Assembly: GCF_001045465.1 (NCBI RefSeq)
Contig: NZ_LFND01000001.1
Location: 868,001-932,000 of the forward strand
Origin: Chryseobacterium angstadtii
Lineage (GTDB): Bacteria > Bacteroidota > Bacteroidia > Flavobacteriales > Weeksellaceae
Length of the DNA: 64,000 bases
Direction of reading: 5' to 3'
Shown: positions 15,872 to 24,807 of the stretch, in pieces
Position numbering within the stretch: position 1 is the stretch's first letter
Layout: every line of letters starts with the position of its first letter
Notes under the pieces: model-generated
What the model was told of the DNA's origin: nothing
Seen by the model: only the letters and a program-made list of their open reading frames with translations
Database searches by the model: none
Position numbers and translations under genes: made by a program

Positions 15872-17668
15872 ATGTCAGATATTATTCAGCTTTTACCGGA
15901 TCATGTAGCCAACCAAATTGCAGCAGGGGAAGTGGTGCAGAGGCCTGCATCCATTGTGAAAGAACTTTTGGAAAATGCTATTGATGCGGAAGCATCCAAG
16001 ATAGAACTGATTATCAGGGATGCGGGAAAAAACCTGATTCAGGTGGTAGACGACGGCAAAGGAATGTCTGAAACTGATGCCAGGATGGCATTTGAAAGAC
16101 ATGCAACGTCTAAAATCAAAGGAACCGAAGATATCTTCAGAATCGCCACCAAAGGATTCAGAGGTGAAGCATTGGCTTCTATTGCTGCGGTTTCTCAGGT
16201 TGAACTGAGAACGAAACAGAATGATGCCAAAATAGGAACCAATATCTACATTGAAGGCGGAGTATTTCAGTTTCAGGACCCGATACAAACGGCAGACGGA
16301 TCTAATTTTCTGGTGAAAAACCTTTTTTATAATGTTCCCGCCAGAAGAAAATTCCTTAAAAATAATAATGTTGAATTCAGACATGTGATTGATGAATTCC
16401 AGCGTGTCGCTTTGGCTCATGAAAATCTGGAATTTTCCCTGTTTCATGATGATGAAGCCGTTTTCAGACTGAGAAAAGGAAGCCAGATGCAGCGTATCGT
16501 GGATGTTTTCGGACGTAAACTTCAGCCACAGCTGATTCCTATCAAAGAAGATATTATCTGGTGTAAACTTCACGGATTTGTTGCTAAGCCTGAAGGCGCT
16601 AAAAAATCAAGAGGCGAGCAGTTCCTTTTCGTGAACGGGAGATATTTCAGAAGCCCGTATTTCAATAAAGCGGTTCAGGAAGCTTTTGAAGGACTGCTTC
16701 AACCGGGCTATGTTCCTACATTTTTCCTGTATCTGGAAATGGATCCGGAAAAGATAGATGTGAATATCCATCCTCAGAAAACAGAGGTAAAATTTGAAGA
16801 CGAGCACCTTATTTTTGCCCTTCTCCGTTCTACCATTAAAAGATCTTTGGGAATTTACAACGTTTCTCCAAGTCTTGATTTTGATAAAGATCCTGAAATG
16901 GATGCCATGATGAACAAGCCTTTCCCAAGCAAGGGAAACAGCGGTGGCGGCGTGATTAAGATGCCTGAAATTATTGTAGACAAAGATTATAACCCGTTCA
17001 TCGAAGAGAGAAATGTACGTCCGGAAGAAATTCAGAACCTTACGGAAATGTACCATCAGAATATTACCGCAGAACCTTCAAAAATTAATTTATTTGAAGA
17101 CGAAGATTTCGATGAAGATCTGATGAGGCTGCCAAACGGTTACTGGCTGTTCAATAAAGGAGATGTAACTTTGATGCTGGATTTGGGGAGAATGCACCGG
17201 CTGGTGGTGTCAGAAAACAATAAAACATCGAAGAAAAACAATATCAATACCAACCCAAATAGTCACTCGCTTCTGTTTTCATTGGAGTACCATATGAATG
17301 AAATGGAGAAGAATAAATACAATTCTTTCAAAAAATTTCTTCCGGAACTCGGGTTTGACATGAAAATTGCACATGAAAGCGTACTGAGAATAGATGCTCT
17401 TCCGGAAGGACTCAAAGAAACACAGGCGATGAAGTTCCTGGAGAACCTTTTTGAGATCCTGGATTATAAAACCGAAGAAGAATTTATGCAGTATTATCTG
17501 AGCCAGTGGAATAAAATACAGTCGAAATCCAGGTTTGATTTTATCTACAAAAAAGATGCGGAACAAATGATTAAAGATTTTACGGCATTAGGCTTCCCGG
17601 AATTTTTACCGGATGGCAAAAGATGCTTTTATGAAGTTCCGTTTAATGATTTTAAAAACAAATTTTAA
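15872..17668 (+). CDS. mutL: DNA mismatch repair protein MutL with degenerate endonuclease motifs
   Basis: The 598-aa protein has the MutL N-terminal GHKL ATPase (NQIAAGEVVQRPASIVKELLENAIDA, DDGKGM, TKGFRGEALASI) and transducer domain (to about 335). An acidic linker and C-terminal dimerisation domain follow (about 410-598). The in-frame TTG at 15857 lies at the transcription start, so ATG 15872 is used. The endonuclease motif DQHA-x2-E-x4-E reads DLGRMHRLVVSE here. The usual C-terminal CPHGRP position reads LPDGKRC. The protein therefore looks nuclease-inactive but otherwise complete. Confidence 0.95.
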   Translation: MSDIIQLLPDHVANQIAAGEVVQRPASIVKELLENAIDAEASKIELIIRDAGKNLIQVVDDGKGMSETDARMAFERHATSKIKGTEDIFRIATKGFRGEALASIAAVSQVELRTKQNDAKIGTNIYIEGGVFQFQDPIQTADGSNFLVKNLFYNVPARRKFLKNNNVEFRHVIDEFQRVALAHENLEFSLFHDDEAVFRLRKGSQMQRIVDVFGRKLQPQLIPIKEDIIWCKLHGFVAKPEGAKKSRGEQFLFVNGRYFRSPYFNKAVQEAFEGLLQPGYVPTFFLYLEMDPEKIDVNIHPQKTEVKFEDEHLIFALLRSTIKRSLGIYNVSPSLDFDKDPEMDAMMNKPFPSKGNSGGGVIKMPEIIVDKDYNPFIEERNVRPEEIQNLTEMYHQNITAEPSKINLFEDEDFDEDLMRLPNGYWLFNKGDVTLMLDLGRMHRLVVSENNKTSKKNNINTNPNSHSLLFSLEYHMNEMEKNKYNSFKKFLPELGFDMKIAHESVLRIDALPEGLKETQAMKFLENLFEILDYKTEEEFMQYYLSQWNKIQSKSRFDFIYKKDAEQMIKDFTALGFPEFLPDGKRCFYEVPFNDFKNKF

Positions 17669-17670
17669 AA

Positions 17671-18399
17671 ATGTTTAACAATATACCGCCCATCACAAGA
17701 AATATTATCATCATCAATGTTATCGTATTCATTGGTACTTATTTTCTTGGGGATAAGGTGATCGGCTATCTTGCCGGATTTTATCCTTTTTCTCCGTTTT
17801 TCCATTCATGGCAGATCATTACCCACATGTTTATGCATGGAAGTATTATGCATATTTTATTTAACATGCTGACGCTGTACAGCTTCGGACCTATTCTTGA
17901 GCAGACATTGGGAGACAGAAAATATCTGATCCTGTATTTTCTGAGTGGTTTGGGTGCTTTTTTCTTATTTAATTTGTGGAATTTTGTTGAGGTTCAGCAG
18001 ATAACCAATGAATTGCAGCAATTCGGCTTTAATGTTAATGCTTATTTATCGGGAGCCAATGTAAACTTTAGTGGAAATGCAGAAGCCATTATTAAGCAGA
18101 AAGAGCTTGTTGAAAACCTGAAAGGAATCGTTGCCACACCTATGGTAGGAGCTTCCGGAGCCATTTTCGGAGTGGTAGCAGCTTTTGCTACCCTTTATCC
18201 TGATTCAAAGATTATGTTGATGTTTATCCCTGTTCCAATGAAGGTAAAATACCTGATGCCTATTGTAATTGTAGTGTCAGTATATCTGGGGGTTTCCGGA
18301 AACGGAGGAGGTATTGCTCACCTGGCACACGTTGGAGGAGCTTTAGTTGGCTGGATTCTTGCAAGGATATGGAAGAAACATCTGTATAGATTCAATTAA
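17671..18399 (+). CDS. Rhomboid-family intramembrane serine protease
   Basis: The 242-aa protein has six or more transmembrane segments. The catalytic pair is S162 in GASGAIFG and H220 in HLAHVGG. The HGSIMHILFNMLTLYSFGP segment (57-74) is the conserved HxxxHxxxN oxyanion region. It cleaves membrane proteins within the bilayer; its substrates are unknown. It starts 2 bp after the mutL stop and is followed 6 bp later by an EEP-family gene, so the genes are probably cotranscribed. An insertion of about 40 residues (105-150) precedes the catalytic serine. Confidence 0.95.
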   Translation: MFNNIPPITRNIIIINVIVFIGTYFLGDKVIGYLAGFYPFSPFFHSWQIITHMFMHGSIMHILFNMLTLYSFGPILEQTLGDRKYLILYFLSGLGAFFLFNLWNFVEVQQITNELQQFGFNVNAYLSGANVNFSGNAEAIIKQKELVENLKGIVATPMVGASGAIFGVVAAFATLYPDSKIMLMFIPVPMKVKYLMPIVIVVSVYLGVSGNGGGIAHLAHVGGALVGWILARIWKKHLYRFN

Positions 18400-18405
18400 A
18401 ATTCT

Positions 18406-19395
18406 GTGAAAATTTTCCGTCTTGTCATATTGATCCTGCATGTGGGCGTTTTGCTTATGCTGCTGGGTACTTTAATGAACGCTTATGTTCCGCCTAAAAT
18501 ATTTCCGTGGTTCAATCTGCTTTCTTTAGCATTCCCCGTTCTTATGATCCTGTATGCCGTATTTACGCTTTTCTGGCTCTTCAGCTGGAAAAAAAGAACT
18601 TTTGCATTCATGCTGATCGGGCTGGTTTTTATGATTCCTGTGCAGAGATGGGTGAATTTTTCTCCGGATAAAAAGAAAACGGCGGATCTGAAAGTGATTT
18701 CTTTTAATATTAAAGGAGGTTCATTAGGAGCTGCTGATATTCAGAATTATTTGAATAAAGCGGATGCTGATGTGGTTATGTTGCAGGAGTCCGGAATTAA
18801 AGTTTCTGTTCACGGGATGGAAAAAGCAGGTCAGGAAGGGATGCTTGCCATTTTTTCAAGACATAAAATTCTAAGCTCGAAAGAACTGATCAAAGGAGAT
18901 TTTGAAAACAATAATGTGTATGCAGATCAGGCAGATATAGAAATTAAGGGAAAAGTTTACCGCTTCATCAATATTTACCTTGAACCTTTCAAATTTGAAA
19001 AAGGAATGATTAAAATGGCGGGAGATAAGGAGGAAGACGAGAAGAAACTCAAGAATATTGTTAAAAGGCTGATTCCGGTTTTTAAAAAGCATCAGGATCA
19101 GGTGAATATCATCAGGGAAGGAATAGAAAATTCTCCTTATCCTGTTGTTTTGGGTGGAGATTTTAATTCTGTTCCCAATTCTTACGAATATTATCATTTA
19201 TCCGAAGGTTTGGAAGATGCTTTTGTAGAAGCAGGAAAAGGCAGCGGGACCAGCTTTCATGATTACAAATTTCCTATCAGAATCGACTATATTTTTACCT
19301 CAAAAACAATACAGGCCGTTACGTATAATGTAGACCGAATCACCAAGCTTTCAGATCATTATCCTGTAATTGGTGCATTTTCTTTAAAAAATTAA
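18406..19395 (+). CDS. Membrane-anchored endonuclease/exonuclease/phosphatase family protein, copy 1
   Basis: The 329-aa protein starts at GTG 18406, 6 bp after the rhomboid stop. Three N-terminal hydrophobic segments (about 5-85) precede an EEP (DNase I-like) domain (about 95-329). Its motifs are SFNIKGG, MLQESG, INIYLEPF, GGDFNSVPNS, RIDYIF and LSDHYPV, which hold the metal and catalytic residues (N, E, D-x-N, D, D-H). It is probably a phosphodiesterase acting at the membrane; the substrate is unknown. The next gene is a paralogue with the same layout. Confidence 0.92.
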   Translation: MKIFRLVILILHVGVLLMLLGTLMNAYVPPKIFPWFNLLSLAFPVLMILYAVFTLFWLFSWKKRTFAFMLIGLVFMIPVQRWVNFSPDKKKTADLKVISFNIKGGSLGAADIQNYLNKADADVVMLQESGIKVSVHGMEKAGQEGMLAIFSRHKILSSKELIKGDFENNNVYADQADIEIKGKVYRFINIYLEPFKFEKGMIKMAGDKEEDEKKLKNIVKRLIPVFKKHQDQVNIIREGIENSPYPVVLGGDFNSVPNSYEYYHLSEGLEDAFVEAGKGSGTSFHDYKFPIRIDYIFTSKTIQAVTYNVDRITKLSDHYPVIGAFSLKN

Positions 19396-19474
19396 TAATC
19401 ATAAAATTAGTTAAAACTTCCAGGCTTGGTAGGATTTTTGATGAAATGAAAATCGTACCCTACATTGTTATTTC

Positions 19475-20449
19475 ATGAAGCCGAGCCAATTATTGTTATT
19501 TATCCATATTGCCGTTTCCGTTTTGCTGCTAAGCACATTGGGAAATGCATGGATTCCCCCTAATTTTTTAGGATCTCTTAATCTCCTTTCGCTTGGTTTT
19601 CCTTATCTTATCATAGTGTATGTTCTTCTTACGCTGGTTTGGATCGTTAAAAGAAAGAAAATAGCAATCGCTTTTTTATTGGGATCATTCCTTTTTTATA
19701 ATCCTGTAAGACGCTGGGTCAATTTTTCACCAAAAACAGAAAGCTTAAAATCCATCAGAGATATCAAAGTACTTACGTTTAATGTAAAGTATGGAGATTT
19801 CGGCTGGGATAAAGTTAAAAAATACATCACAGATCAGGATGCCGATATTATTCTGGTTCAGGAGAAGGATACCAACAGAGCCATCAGAAAGGACATGGTA
19901 AAATATCCTTCCGTAATTCTGAAGACCAAACATAAAATTTTAAGACAGGAAAAACTGATTGAAGAAAAAGCAAGAGGGAATTCTTTCTATGCAGACGTAG
20001 ATATCAATGGGAAAATTATAAGAGTTGTCAATGTGTATCTGGAACCCTTCAGATTACACAAATCAATGCTTAAATTTGATGGATTGGCAAAAGAAGGCGG
20101 AAAAATTGCGAATCTTTTTTCTCACATGACTCCTACATTTAAAGCACATGAAGACCAGATCAGAAAGATCAGAAAAGTAATTGATTTTTCACCTTATCCT
20201 GTGATTTTAGCGGGAGATTTCAACTCTGTGCCCAATTCTTACGAATATTATAATTTGGGAAAAGATCTTCAGGATGCTTTTCTTACTGTAGGAAATGGGG
20301 CTTCTACCAGTTTTCATGATTATAAAGTCCCATTGAGAATTGATTATATATTCACTTCAAAATCAATCATTCCTTTAAGCTATAAAGTGGATCACTCTGT
20401 AAAATTATCGGATCACTATCCTGTAATTGCGGAATTTCTGCTAAATTAG
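19475..20449 (+). CDS. Membrane-anchored endonuclease/exonuclease/phosphatase family protein, copy 2
   Basis: The 324-aa paralogue of the preceding gene has the same three N-terminal membrane segments and EEP domain. Its motifs are TFNVKYG, LVQEKD, VNVYLEPF, AGDFNSVPNSYEYY, RIDYIF and LSDHYPV. NSVPNSYEYY and VNFSP are shared word for word with copy 1, so the pair arose by tandem duplication. The 79-bp spacer holds an imperfect hairpin (GGTAGGATTTT with AAAATCGTACC) and no clear promoter. The first gene of the lipoprotein pair follows 4 bp after the stop. Confidence 0.92.
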   Translation: MKPSQLLLFIHIAVSVLLLSTLGNAWIPPNFLGSLNLLSLGFPYLIIVYVLLTLVWIVKRKKIAIAFLLGSFLFYNPVRRWVNFSPKTESLKSIRDIKVLTFNVKYGDFGWDKVKKYITDQDADIILVQEKDTNRAIRKDMVKYPSVILKTKHKILRQEKLIEEKARGNSFYADVDINGKIIRVVNVYLEPFRLHKSMLKFDGLAKEGGKIANLFSHMTPTFKAHEDQIRKIRKVIDFSPYPVILAGDFNSVPNSYEYYNLGKDLQDAFLTVGNGASTSFHDYKVPLRIDYIFTSKSIIPLSYKVDHSVKLSDHYPVIAEFLLN

Positions 20450-20453
20450 TTCC

Positions 20454-20807
20454 ATGAAAAATTTACTCTCAGCAGTTTTTGTTATCATTCTTTTGCTGTC
20501 CGCCTGTTCTAAAAAGGAAACGCCGGGTTTTGCGGCTGATCAGGATATAAAGATTCATTATGACACAACAGCTGTAGATTCGTTTTCTGCGGGAGCAACT
20601 TCAGTAGATATTGTTCGCCAGATCAGAATGTCATCCCAAAAATACCAGGATTCTGTAAAACAGGCTGAAAAACTTCTGAAAGAAGAGCAAAAGCTCAAAG
20701 AGGAACTCGAAAAAGAAAATAAAGAGAAGCTGGAAGAGGAGAAGAAAAAGGCAGACGCCGAAAAAGCGCCTAAAACAGCAGAGGTTTCAGCGGCTAAGAC
20801 AGAATAA
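20454..20807 (+). CDS. Small lipoprotein with coiled-coil tail
   Basis: The 117-aa protein has a lipoprotein signal with lipobox LLSAC (cysteine 18). The second half is a highly charged Lys/Glu helix (about 65-105), probably a coiled coil. It starts 4 bp after the EEP copy 2 stop and is likely cotranscribed. Exported to the inner or outer membrane. No family is recognised; the function is unknown. Confidence 0.8.
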   Translation: MKNLLSAVFVIILLLSACSKKETPGFAADQDIKIHYDTTAVDSFSAGATSVDIVRQIRMSSQKYQDSVKQAEKLLKEEQKLKEELEKENKEKLEEEKKKADAEKAPKTAEVSAAKTE

Positions 20808-20843
20808 AACACCCCATTACAAACATTTAATAAAATATACAAT

Positions 20844-21224
20844 ATGAAAAAACAAATTTTAACAGCAGCTGCAGTAGCATTGTTTGCTGTATCATGTACC
20901 AAATCGACAACTAAAACAGAGCAGGTTGAAAATGCTGACGGATCTGTAACTACGACTACAACTACCGTTTCGGAATCTCCCGCTTCTATTGTAGACAGTT
21001 CTAAAATAGACAAAGCGAAGGAAGATGTAAAAGCCAAAGTAGACGCTGCAGGAAATAAAATTGATGAAGCTGCCCAGAAAACGAAAGAAGACCTTAACAA
21101 GGCAGGAAAAGACATCAAAGCCGGAGCCAAAGAAGTAGGGCAGGATGTGAAAGATGCAGCGGCAAAAGGCGCGGCCAAAGTAGAAGAGGGAGCAAAAAAG
21201 CTGAAAGAAGACTTAAAGAAATAG
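20844..21224 (+). CDS. Small lipoprotein with LEA/apolipoprotein-like amphipathic repeats
   Basis: The 126-aa protein has a signal peptide with lipobox AVSC (cysteine 18). A Thr-rich stretch (TTTTTTVSES) follows, then 11-residue-like amphipathic repeats rich in K, A, E and D (about 50-126: AKEDVKAKVDAAGNK, DEAAQKTKEDLNKAG, DVKDAAAKGAAKVEEG). Such repeats occur in LEA-like and hydrophilic stress proteins that cover membranes. It lies 36 bp after the previous lipoprotein and before a terminator. The function is inferred only. Confidence 0.82.
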   Translation: MKKQILTAAAVALFAVSCTKSTTKTEQVENADGSVTTTTTTVSESPASIVDSSKIDKAKEDVKAKVDAAGNKIDEAAQKTKEDLNKAGKDIKAGAKEVGQDVKDAAAKGAAKVEEGAKKLKEDLKK

Positions 21225-21249
21225 TCAATACTTAAATACATAAAAGAAT

Positions 21250-21279
21250 ACGCGGCCGGAATTCAGGTTGCGTTTTTTT
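21250..21279 (+). terminator. Terminator after the lipoprotein genes
   Basis: ACGCGGC (21250-21256) pairs with GTTGCGT (21267-21273), including two G-U pairs, and is followed by TTTTTT. The rest of the 21225-21625 spacer holds an isolated TACTTTTG (21466-21473, plus strand) with no gene behind it, and nothing else I can support. Confidence 0.65.
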
Positions 21280-21625
21280 GTTTTCATATGTCTTTTTGAT
21301 ATAAGCCGGAGGATGGGAGAAGGAAGTTGTTTTTGCCTTTAATTGTAAAATAACCCGATTATCGGAATCTGTTTTTCTAAACGTAAAACCAAATGAAAAA
21401 GTTTAATTTTTTGACTTTTAGCTATTAAAATGTGCCGGAGGGTGAAATGCTTCTTTACTTTGTATTACTTTTGATAAACGAAGTGGCTTTGTTTATCCTT
21501 GTGATCAATGAAAATATTTAAAATCAAATGATTACTCCTAATCCCGGGAAGGTTTTTTCTCCAACTATTGTTTTTTTTGAGCTATATAACTTCCTTCTTC
21601 CGGCATCAGACTTCCTTTCCTCTTT

Positions 21626-23140
21626 CTATCTGTTTAGCTCCAGCAAAGGATCTATATATTCCCTGTCGTTGCTGAGTCTCGGAACTTTATTCTGCCCGCC
21701 AAGCTTTCCTTTGGATTCCAGCCAGTGATAGAAAAGATCCGGTTTTGCAATATGTACAATTGGTCTTTTTAAAGTCAGATTGTTATATCTTTTTGCTTCG
21801 TAATCAGAGTTGATTGTTTTCAAATGAAGGTCAAATGCATCAGTAAACCGCTCCAGATCATCCGGATGGTGACTGAATTCGAAGATCCATTCGTGGGCAC
21901 CGCTTTCGTTTTCTTTCATGAAAACCGGAGCTCCGGTAAAGTCTGTAATGCTTGCTCCTGTGGCTTCGCAGGCTTTTGAAAGAGCAGATTCCACATTGGT
22001 GATCATAAGCTCTTCCCCGAATGCATTGATATAATGTTTGGTTCTTCCCGTAATTTTTATTCTGAAAGGATTGATGGATGTAAATACCACGGTATCACCA
22101 ATCAGATATCTCCAGAGACCGCCGTTGGTGGTGATTACCATAGCGTAGTTTTTTCCTGTTTCAACATCTTCCAGGCTGACTACTTTCGGGTTGGAGAAAT
22201 GAAACTGATCCATCGGAATGAATTCATAAAAAATACCATAATCCAGCATCAGCAGCATTTCATCACTGTCCGACCTGTCCTGAATGCCGAAAAAGCCTTC
22301 GGAAGCATTGTAAATTTCGTAGTAATTGATCTTTTTTCCGATGATCTGTCTGTATTGATCCCTGTAGGGCTTAAAACTTATTCCGCCGTGAAAAAACACC
22401 TCTAAATTGGGCCAAAGCTCAGAAATGCTTCCGCTTCCGGTTTCTTTTAAAACCCTCTGAAGAAGGACCAGCATCCAGCTGGGTACGCCAAGGATACTTC
22501 CCACATCTTCATTTTTCACTTCTGAAGTAATGGCTTTAAGTTTACTTTCCCATTCAGACATGAGAGAGACTTTTTTGCTGGGGGTTGTGGTGATTTCTAC
22601 CCAAAAAGGGAGATTATCAATTAAAATAGCGGAGAGATCCCCGAATTTGGTGTTGAAATCTGCATGAAGTTCGGAACTTCCTCCCAGTCTCAGGTTTTTA
22701 TTGGTGAAAAGCTGGTTTTCGGGGTGGTTGTTGGCATATATGGAAACCATATCCTTTCCTGCTTTCATATGGCAGTATTCCAGGCTTTCTGTGGAAATAG
22801 GAATGAATTTACTTTTTGCATTGGTGGTTCCGGATGATTTGGCGAAATGCTTGATATATCCGGGCCAGCTTACATCTTTATGGCCCTGTCTTGCTTTTTC
22901 GATGTAGGGTTCAAAATCTTCATAAGTAACAATAGGAACCTTGTTTTTGAAGTCCTGATAGCTGGAAATTGAATTGAAACCATATGCTTTACCATACTCG
23001 GTGTCTTCCGCGTGAAACAGCTGCGAAAACAATATACCTTTCTGAGTTTCAATAGGATGATCCATGAAATTCTGAATCTGATCTATCCTTTGGCGGATAA
23101 ACCAGTTGACGACCGTATTGAAGAGTGCCTTTGTTGCCAT
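21626..23140 (-). CDS. GH3 family acyl-adenylate/amide synthetase-like protein
   Basis: The 504-aa protein belongs to the GH3 auxin-responsive promoter family, an ANL-related group that adenylates carboxylic acids and conjugates them to amino acids in plants. The P-loop-like FAKSSGTTNAKSKFIP (about 108-123), YNASEGFFGIQ (about 295-305) and GRTKHYINAFGEELM (about 370-385) are the typical ATP/AMP motifs. The length is full. Bacteroidota members have no established substrate. A -7 element TATATTTG (23153-23146, minus strand) sits only a few bases before the ATG, so the transcript may be nearly leaderless. Confidence 0.93.
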   Translation of the reverse strand: MATKALFNTVVNWFIRQRIDQIQNFMDHPIETQKGILFSQLFHAEDTEYGKAYGFNSISSYQDFKNKVPIVTYEDFEPYIEKARQGHKDVSWPGYIKHFAKSSGTTNAKSKFIPISTESLEYCHMKAGKDMVSIYANNHPENQLFTNKNLRLGGSSELHADFNTKFGDLSAILIDNLPFWVEITTTPSKKVSLMSEWESKLKAITSEVKNEDVGSILGVPSWMLVLLQRVLKETGSGSISELWPNLEVFFHGGISFKPYRDQYRQIIGKKINYYEIYNASEGFFGIQDRSDSDEMLLMLDYGIFYEFIPMDQFHFSNPKVVSLEDVETGKNYAMVITTNGGLWRYLIGDTVVFTSINPFRIKITGRTKHYINAFGEELMITNVESALSKACEATGASITDFTGAPVFMKENESGAHEWIFEFSHHPDDLERFTDAFDLHLKTINSDYEAKRYNNLTLKRPIVHIAKPDLFYHWLESKGKLGGQNKVPRLSNDREYIDPLLELNR

Positions 23141-23511
23141 TCCAACAAATATAATAATATTTGGATTTTTACAGAATTTTTATTGTGTTAAATGAGAGAT
23201 GCTCCAATTTGTAAAAGACATTATTAGATATAAATTATTTTTCCCCGAGGAGAAGTAGTAATAAATCTTTACTATTTTGGGTACACAAATTTTATAAATA
23301 CGGGCTTTTTTATAGGTCTTTTTTGAATATTTTTTTAATAATTTACTCAGTCAGTTTATTTTATTTTTATAGAAATATTTTTTTTGAGTTATTTTGTTTA
23401 TTTTCTTAATATTTAGCCTGATAAAAAAAATTTTCTATTTTCTTGAATGTTTAGTTTAATATCAATTTTTTGGTTTGATAAAATTGGAGTTATATATTTT
23501 TTTTAAATTTT

Positions 23512-23533
23512 TCACATTTGTGTGATATTTTTG
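23512..23533 (+). promoter_or_regulatory. Putative promoter with TCACA/TGTGA palindrome of the EamA-sulfur operon
   Basis: A -7 element TATTTTTG lies at 23526-23533, directly behind the palindrome TCACA-TTTG-TGTGA (23512-23525). The arrangement suggests a repressor or activator site against the promoter. The surrounding 23141-23631 spacer is extremely AT-rich, with no other feature I can support. Confidence 0.4.
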
Positions 23534-23631
23534 TTTAATATTGCTGCAGTCAAAATTTTTACCGCTTTTTTAGCACGTATTTATTTTGCTATTTGTGATT
23601 GATTATTAAAATTAAAAGCAGGATTAGAAGT

Positions 23632-24558
23632 ATGTCACCATACTCAAAACAAACTAATAACATGGCACTGAATCATAAGGGGAATTCGTCTTTAATAACC
23701 GCTTTGGCTTCTATCTTGGGCTGGGGAATGGTAGGTGTTTTTATAAGGCTCTCCAGTCTTCAATCACCATTGCTTATCATTTCCATCCGATTTATGATAA
23801 CTTGTATTGCATTGTTTCTGGTGCTGTTCTTTCAAAGAAAAACCAGACAGGTTTTCAAAGATTTATTTTCGGATAAGGTCATACTTGTTTTAAGCTTAAT
23901 TTTATTTCTGACTTATTTTTTTGGAACAATGGCTTTTATGCTTGCTCCAATTGGAGAAGTAACATTGCTGATAAGTATCTCCCCGTTTTTTGTTATTTTA
24001 TTTAGAAGGCTTGCAGGAAATGTTATTTCAAGAAATGAATATATAGGGACTATTGTAGCTGTTTTAGGGGTTGCAACCATTATGTATCCTCACTTAAGTT
24101 CTCAACTGCATTTTTCCGGATCTTCCATATTAGGACACATCTTCGCTATATCAGGAGCTTTATTATTTGCCGTTTTTGTGATGATTTCTAACAGGCAAAA
24201 TGTTTTAAATAAGCAAATAAATACTTTAAGTGTTACCCTGGGAACTTGCTTTTTTGGAATTTTGATATTTCTTTATATCATTCTTTTCAACAAAGTAGAA
24301 TTTTCTTTAGCCTCTTTAAGTGGAGTAAATATAGCGAGCATTATTGCTTTAGGAGTCTTTTCAACGGCTATTCCCACTTTTGGATTTGCCTATGCATCTA
24401 AGAAACTGCCTCCTTTATTATTATCTAATCTGCTGCTGCTGGAGCCTGTTTTTGCTATTATTTTCGCGTATCTGTTCCTGTCCGAAGCACCCAACATTTA
24501 TATATACCCAGGTATTTTATTAATTTTTATAGGTCTTTCAAAAGTATCAAAAAAGTGA
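23632..24558 (+). CDS. EamA/DMT-family transporter
   Basis: The protein (308 aa from ATG 23632; an in-frame TTG at 23599 would add 11) has about ten transmembrane segments in two EamA repeats (about 25-155 and 170-305). The family exports or imports small metabolites such as amino acids or nucleotides. It is the first gene of a tight group with a TusA-like protein (14 bp downstream), an unknown protein and a desulfurase-like enzyme, so it may export the product or import the precursor. The genes here are more AT-rich than their neighbours, a sign of transfer. Confidence 0.9.
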   Translation: MSPYSKQTNNMALNHKGNSSLITALASILGWGMVGVFIRLSSLQSPLLIISIRFMITCIALFLVLFFQRKTRQVFKDLFSDKVILVLSLILFLTYFFGTMAFMLAPIGEVTLLISISPFFVILFRRLAGNVISRNEYIGTIVAVLGVATIMYPHLSSQLHFSGSSILGHIFAISGALLFAVFVMISNRQNVLNKQINTLSVTLGTCFFGILIFLYIILFNKVEFSLASLSGVNIASIIALGVFSTAIPTFGFAYASKKLPPLLLSNLLLLEPVFAIIFAYLFLSEAPNIYIYPGILLIFIGLSKVSKK

Positions 24559-24572
24559 CAAACTAAGAATTT

Positions 24573-24803
24573 ATGGAAACAGATTTTTCAATTTTAGATG
24601 TTTCTGGAGAAACATGCCCTATTCCAGTACTAAGACTAAAAAAGATATTGAAAACGATGCCAACAGGCGATAGAATTAAGCTGATAGCAACTGATCCTAA
24701 TACAAAAACAGATGTTCAGAGGTTTTGTCAGAATGGGAAAAGTAATCTTCTGGAATACTCTGAACATGAAGGGATTTACTCTTTTTTAATTTTAAAGGTA
24801 TAA
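24573..24803 (+). CDS. TusA-family sulfur carrier
   Basis: The 76-aa protein has the TusA/SirA fold with the CPIP motif: C15 in GETCPIPVLRLKKIL is the persulfide cysteine. It ends with the usual beta strand YSFLILKV. TusA proteins accept sulfur from cysteine desulfurases and pass it to tRNA modification, molybdopterin or other sulfur metabolism. It lies 4 bp before the unknown 250-aa gene and two genes before a desulfurase-like enzyme, which suggests a local sulfur relay. Its sequence does not show whether it is the housekeeping TusA; the context argues against that. Confidence 0.92.
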   Translation: METDFSILDVSGETCPIPVLRLKKILKTMPTGDRIKLIATDPNTKTDVQRFCQNGKSNLLEYSEHEGIYSFLILKV

Positions 24804-24807
24804 ATAT

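Noticed and set aside
15893..16573. 226-residue minus-strand frame inside mutL
   Set aside because: It is a shadow of the conserved MutL ATPase region, with no start context or known domain.
20558..21241. 227-residue frame on the minus strand rich in Ser, Ala and Phe
   Set aside because: It is the antisense of two lipoprotein genes with biased codons; no family features, and the plus-strand signal peptides are convincing.
21528..21728. Plus-strand frame before the GH3 gene
   Set aside because: It overlaps the conserved 3' end of the GH3 gene and has low-complexity Phe/Ser/Leu content. The nearby TACTTTTG is not enough to support a gene.
23512..23525. CRP/FNR-type binding site
   Set aside because: The half-sites are in the opposite order (TCACA-N4-TGTGA) and the spacing is wrong for CRP. 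It is kept only as an unspecified palindrome.
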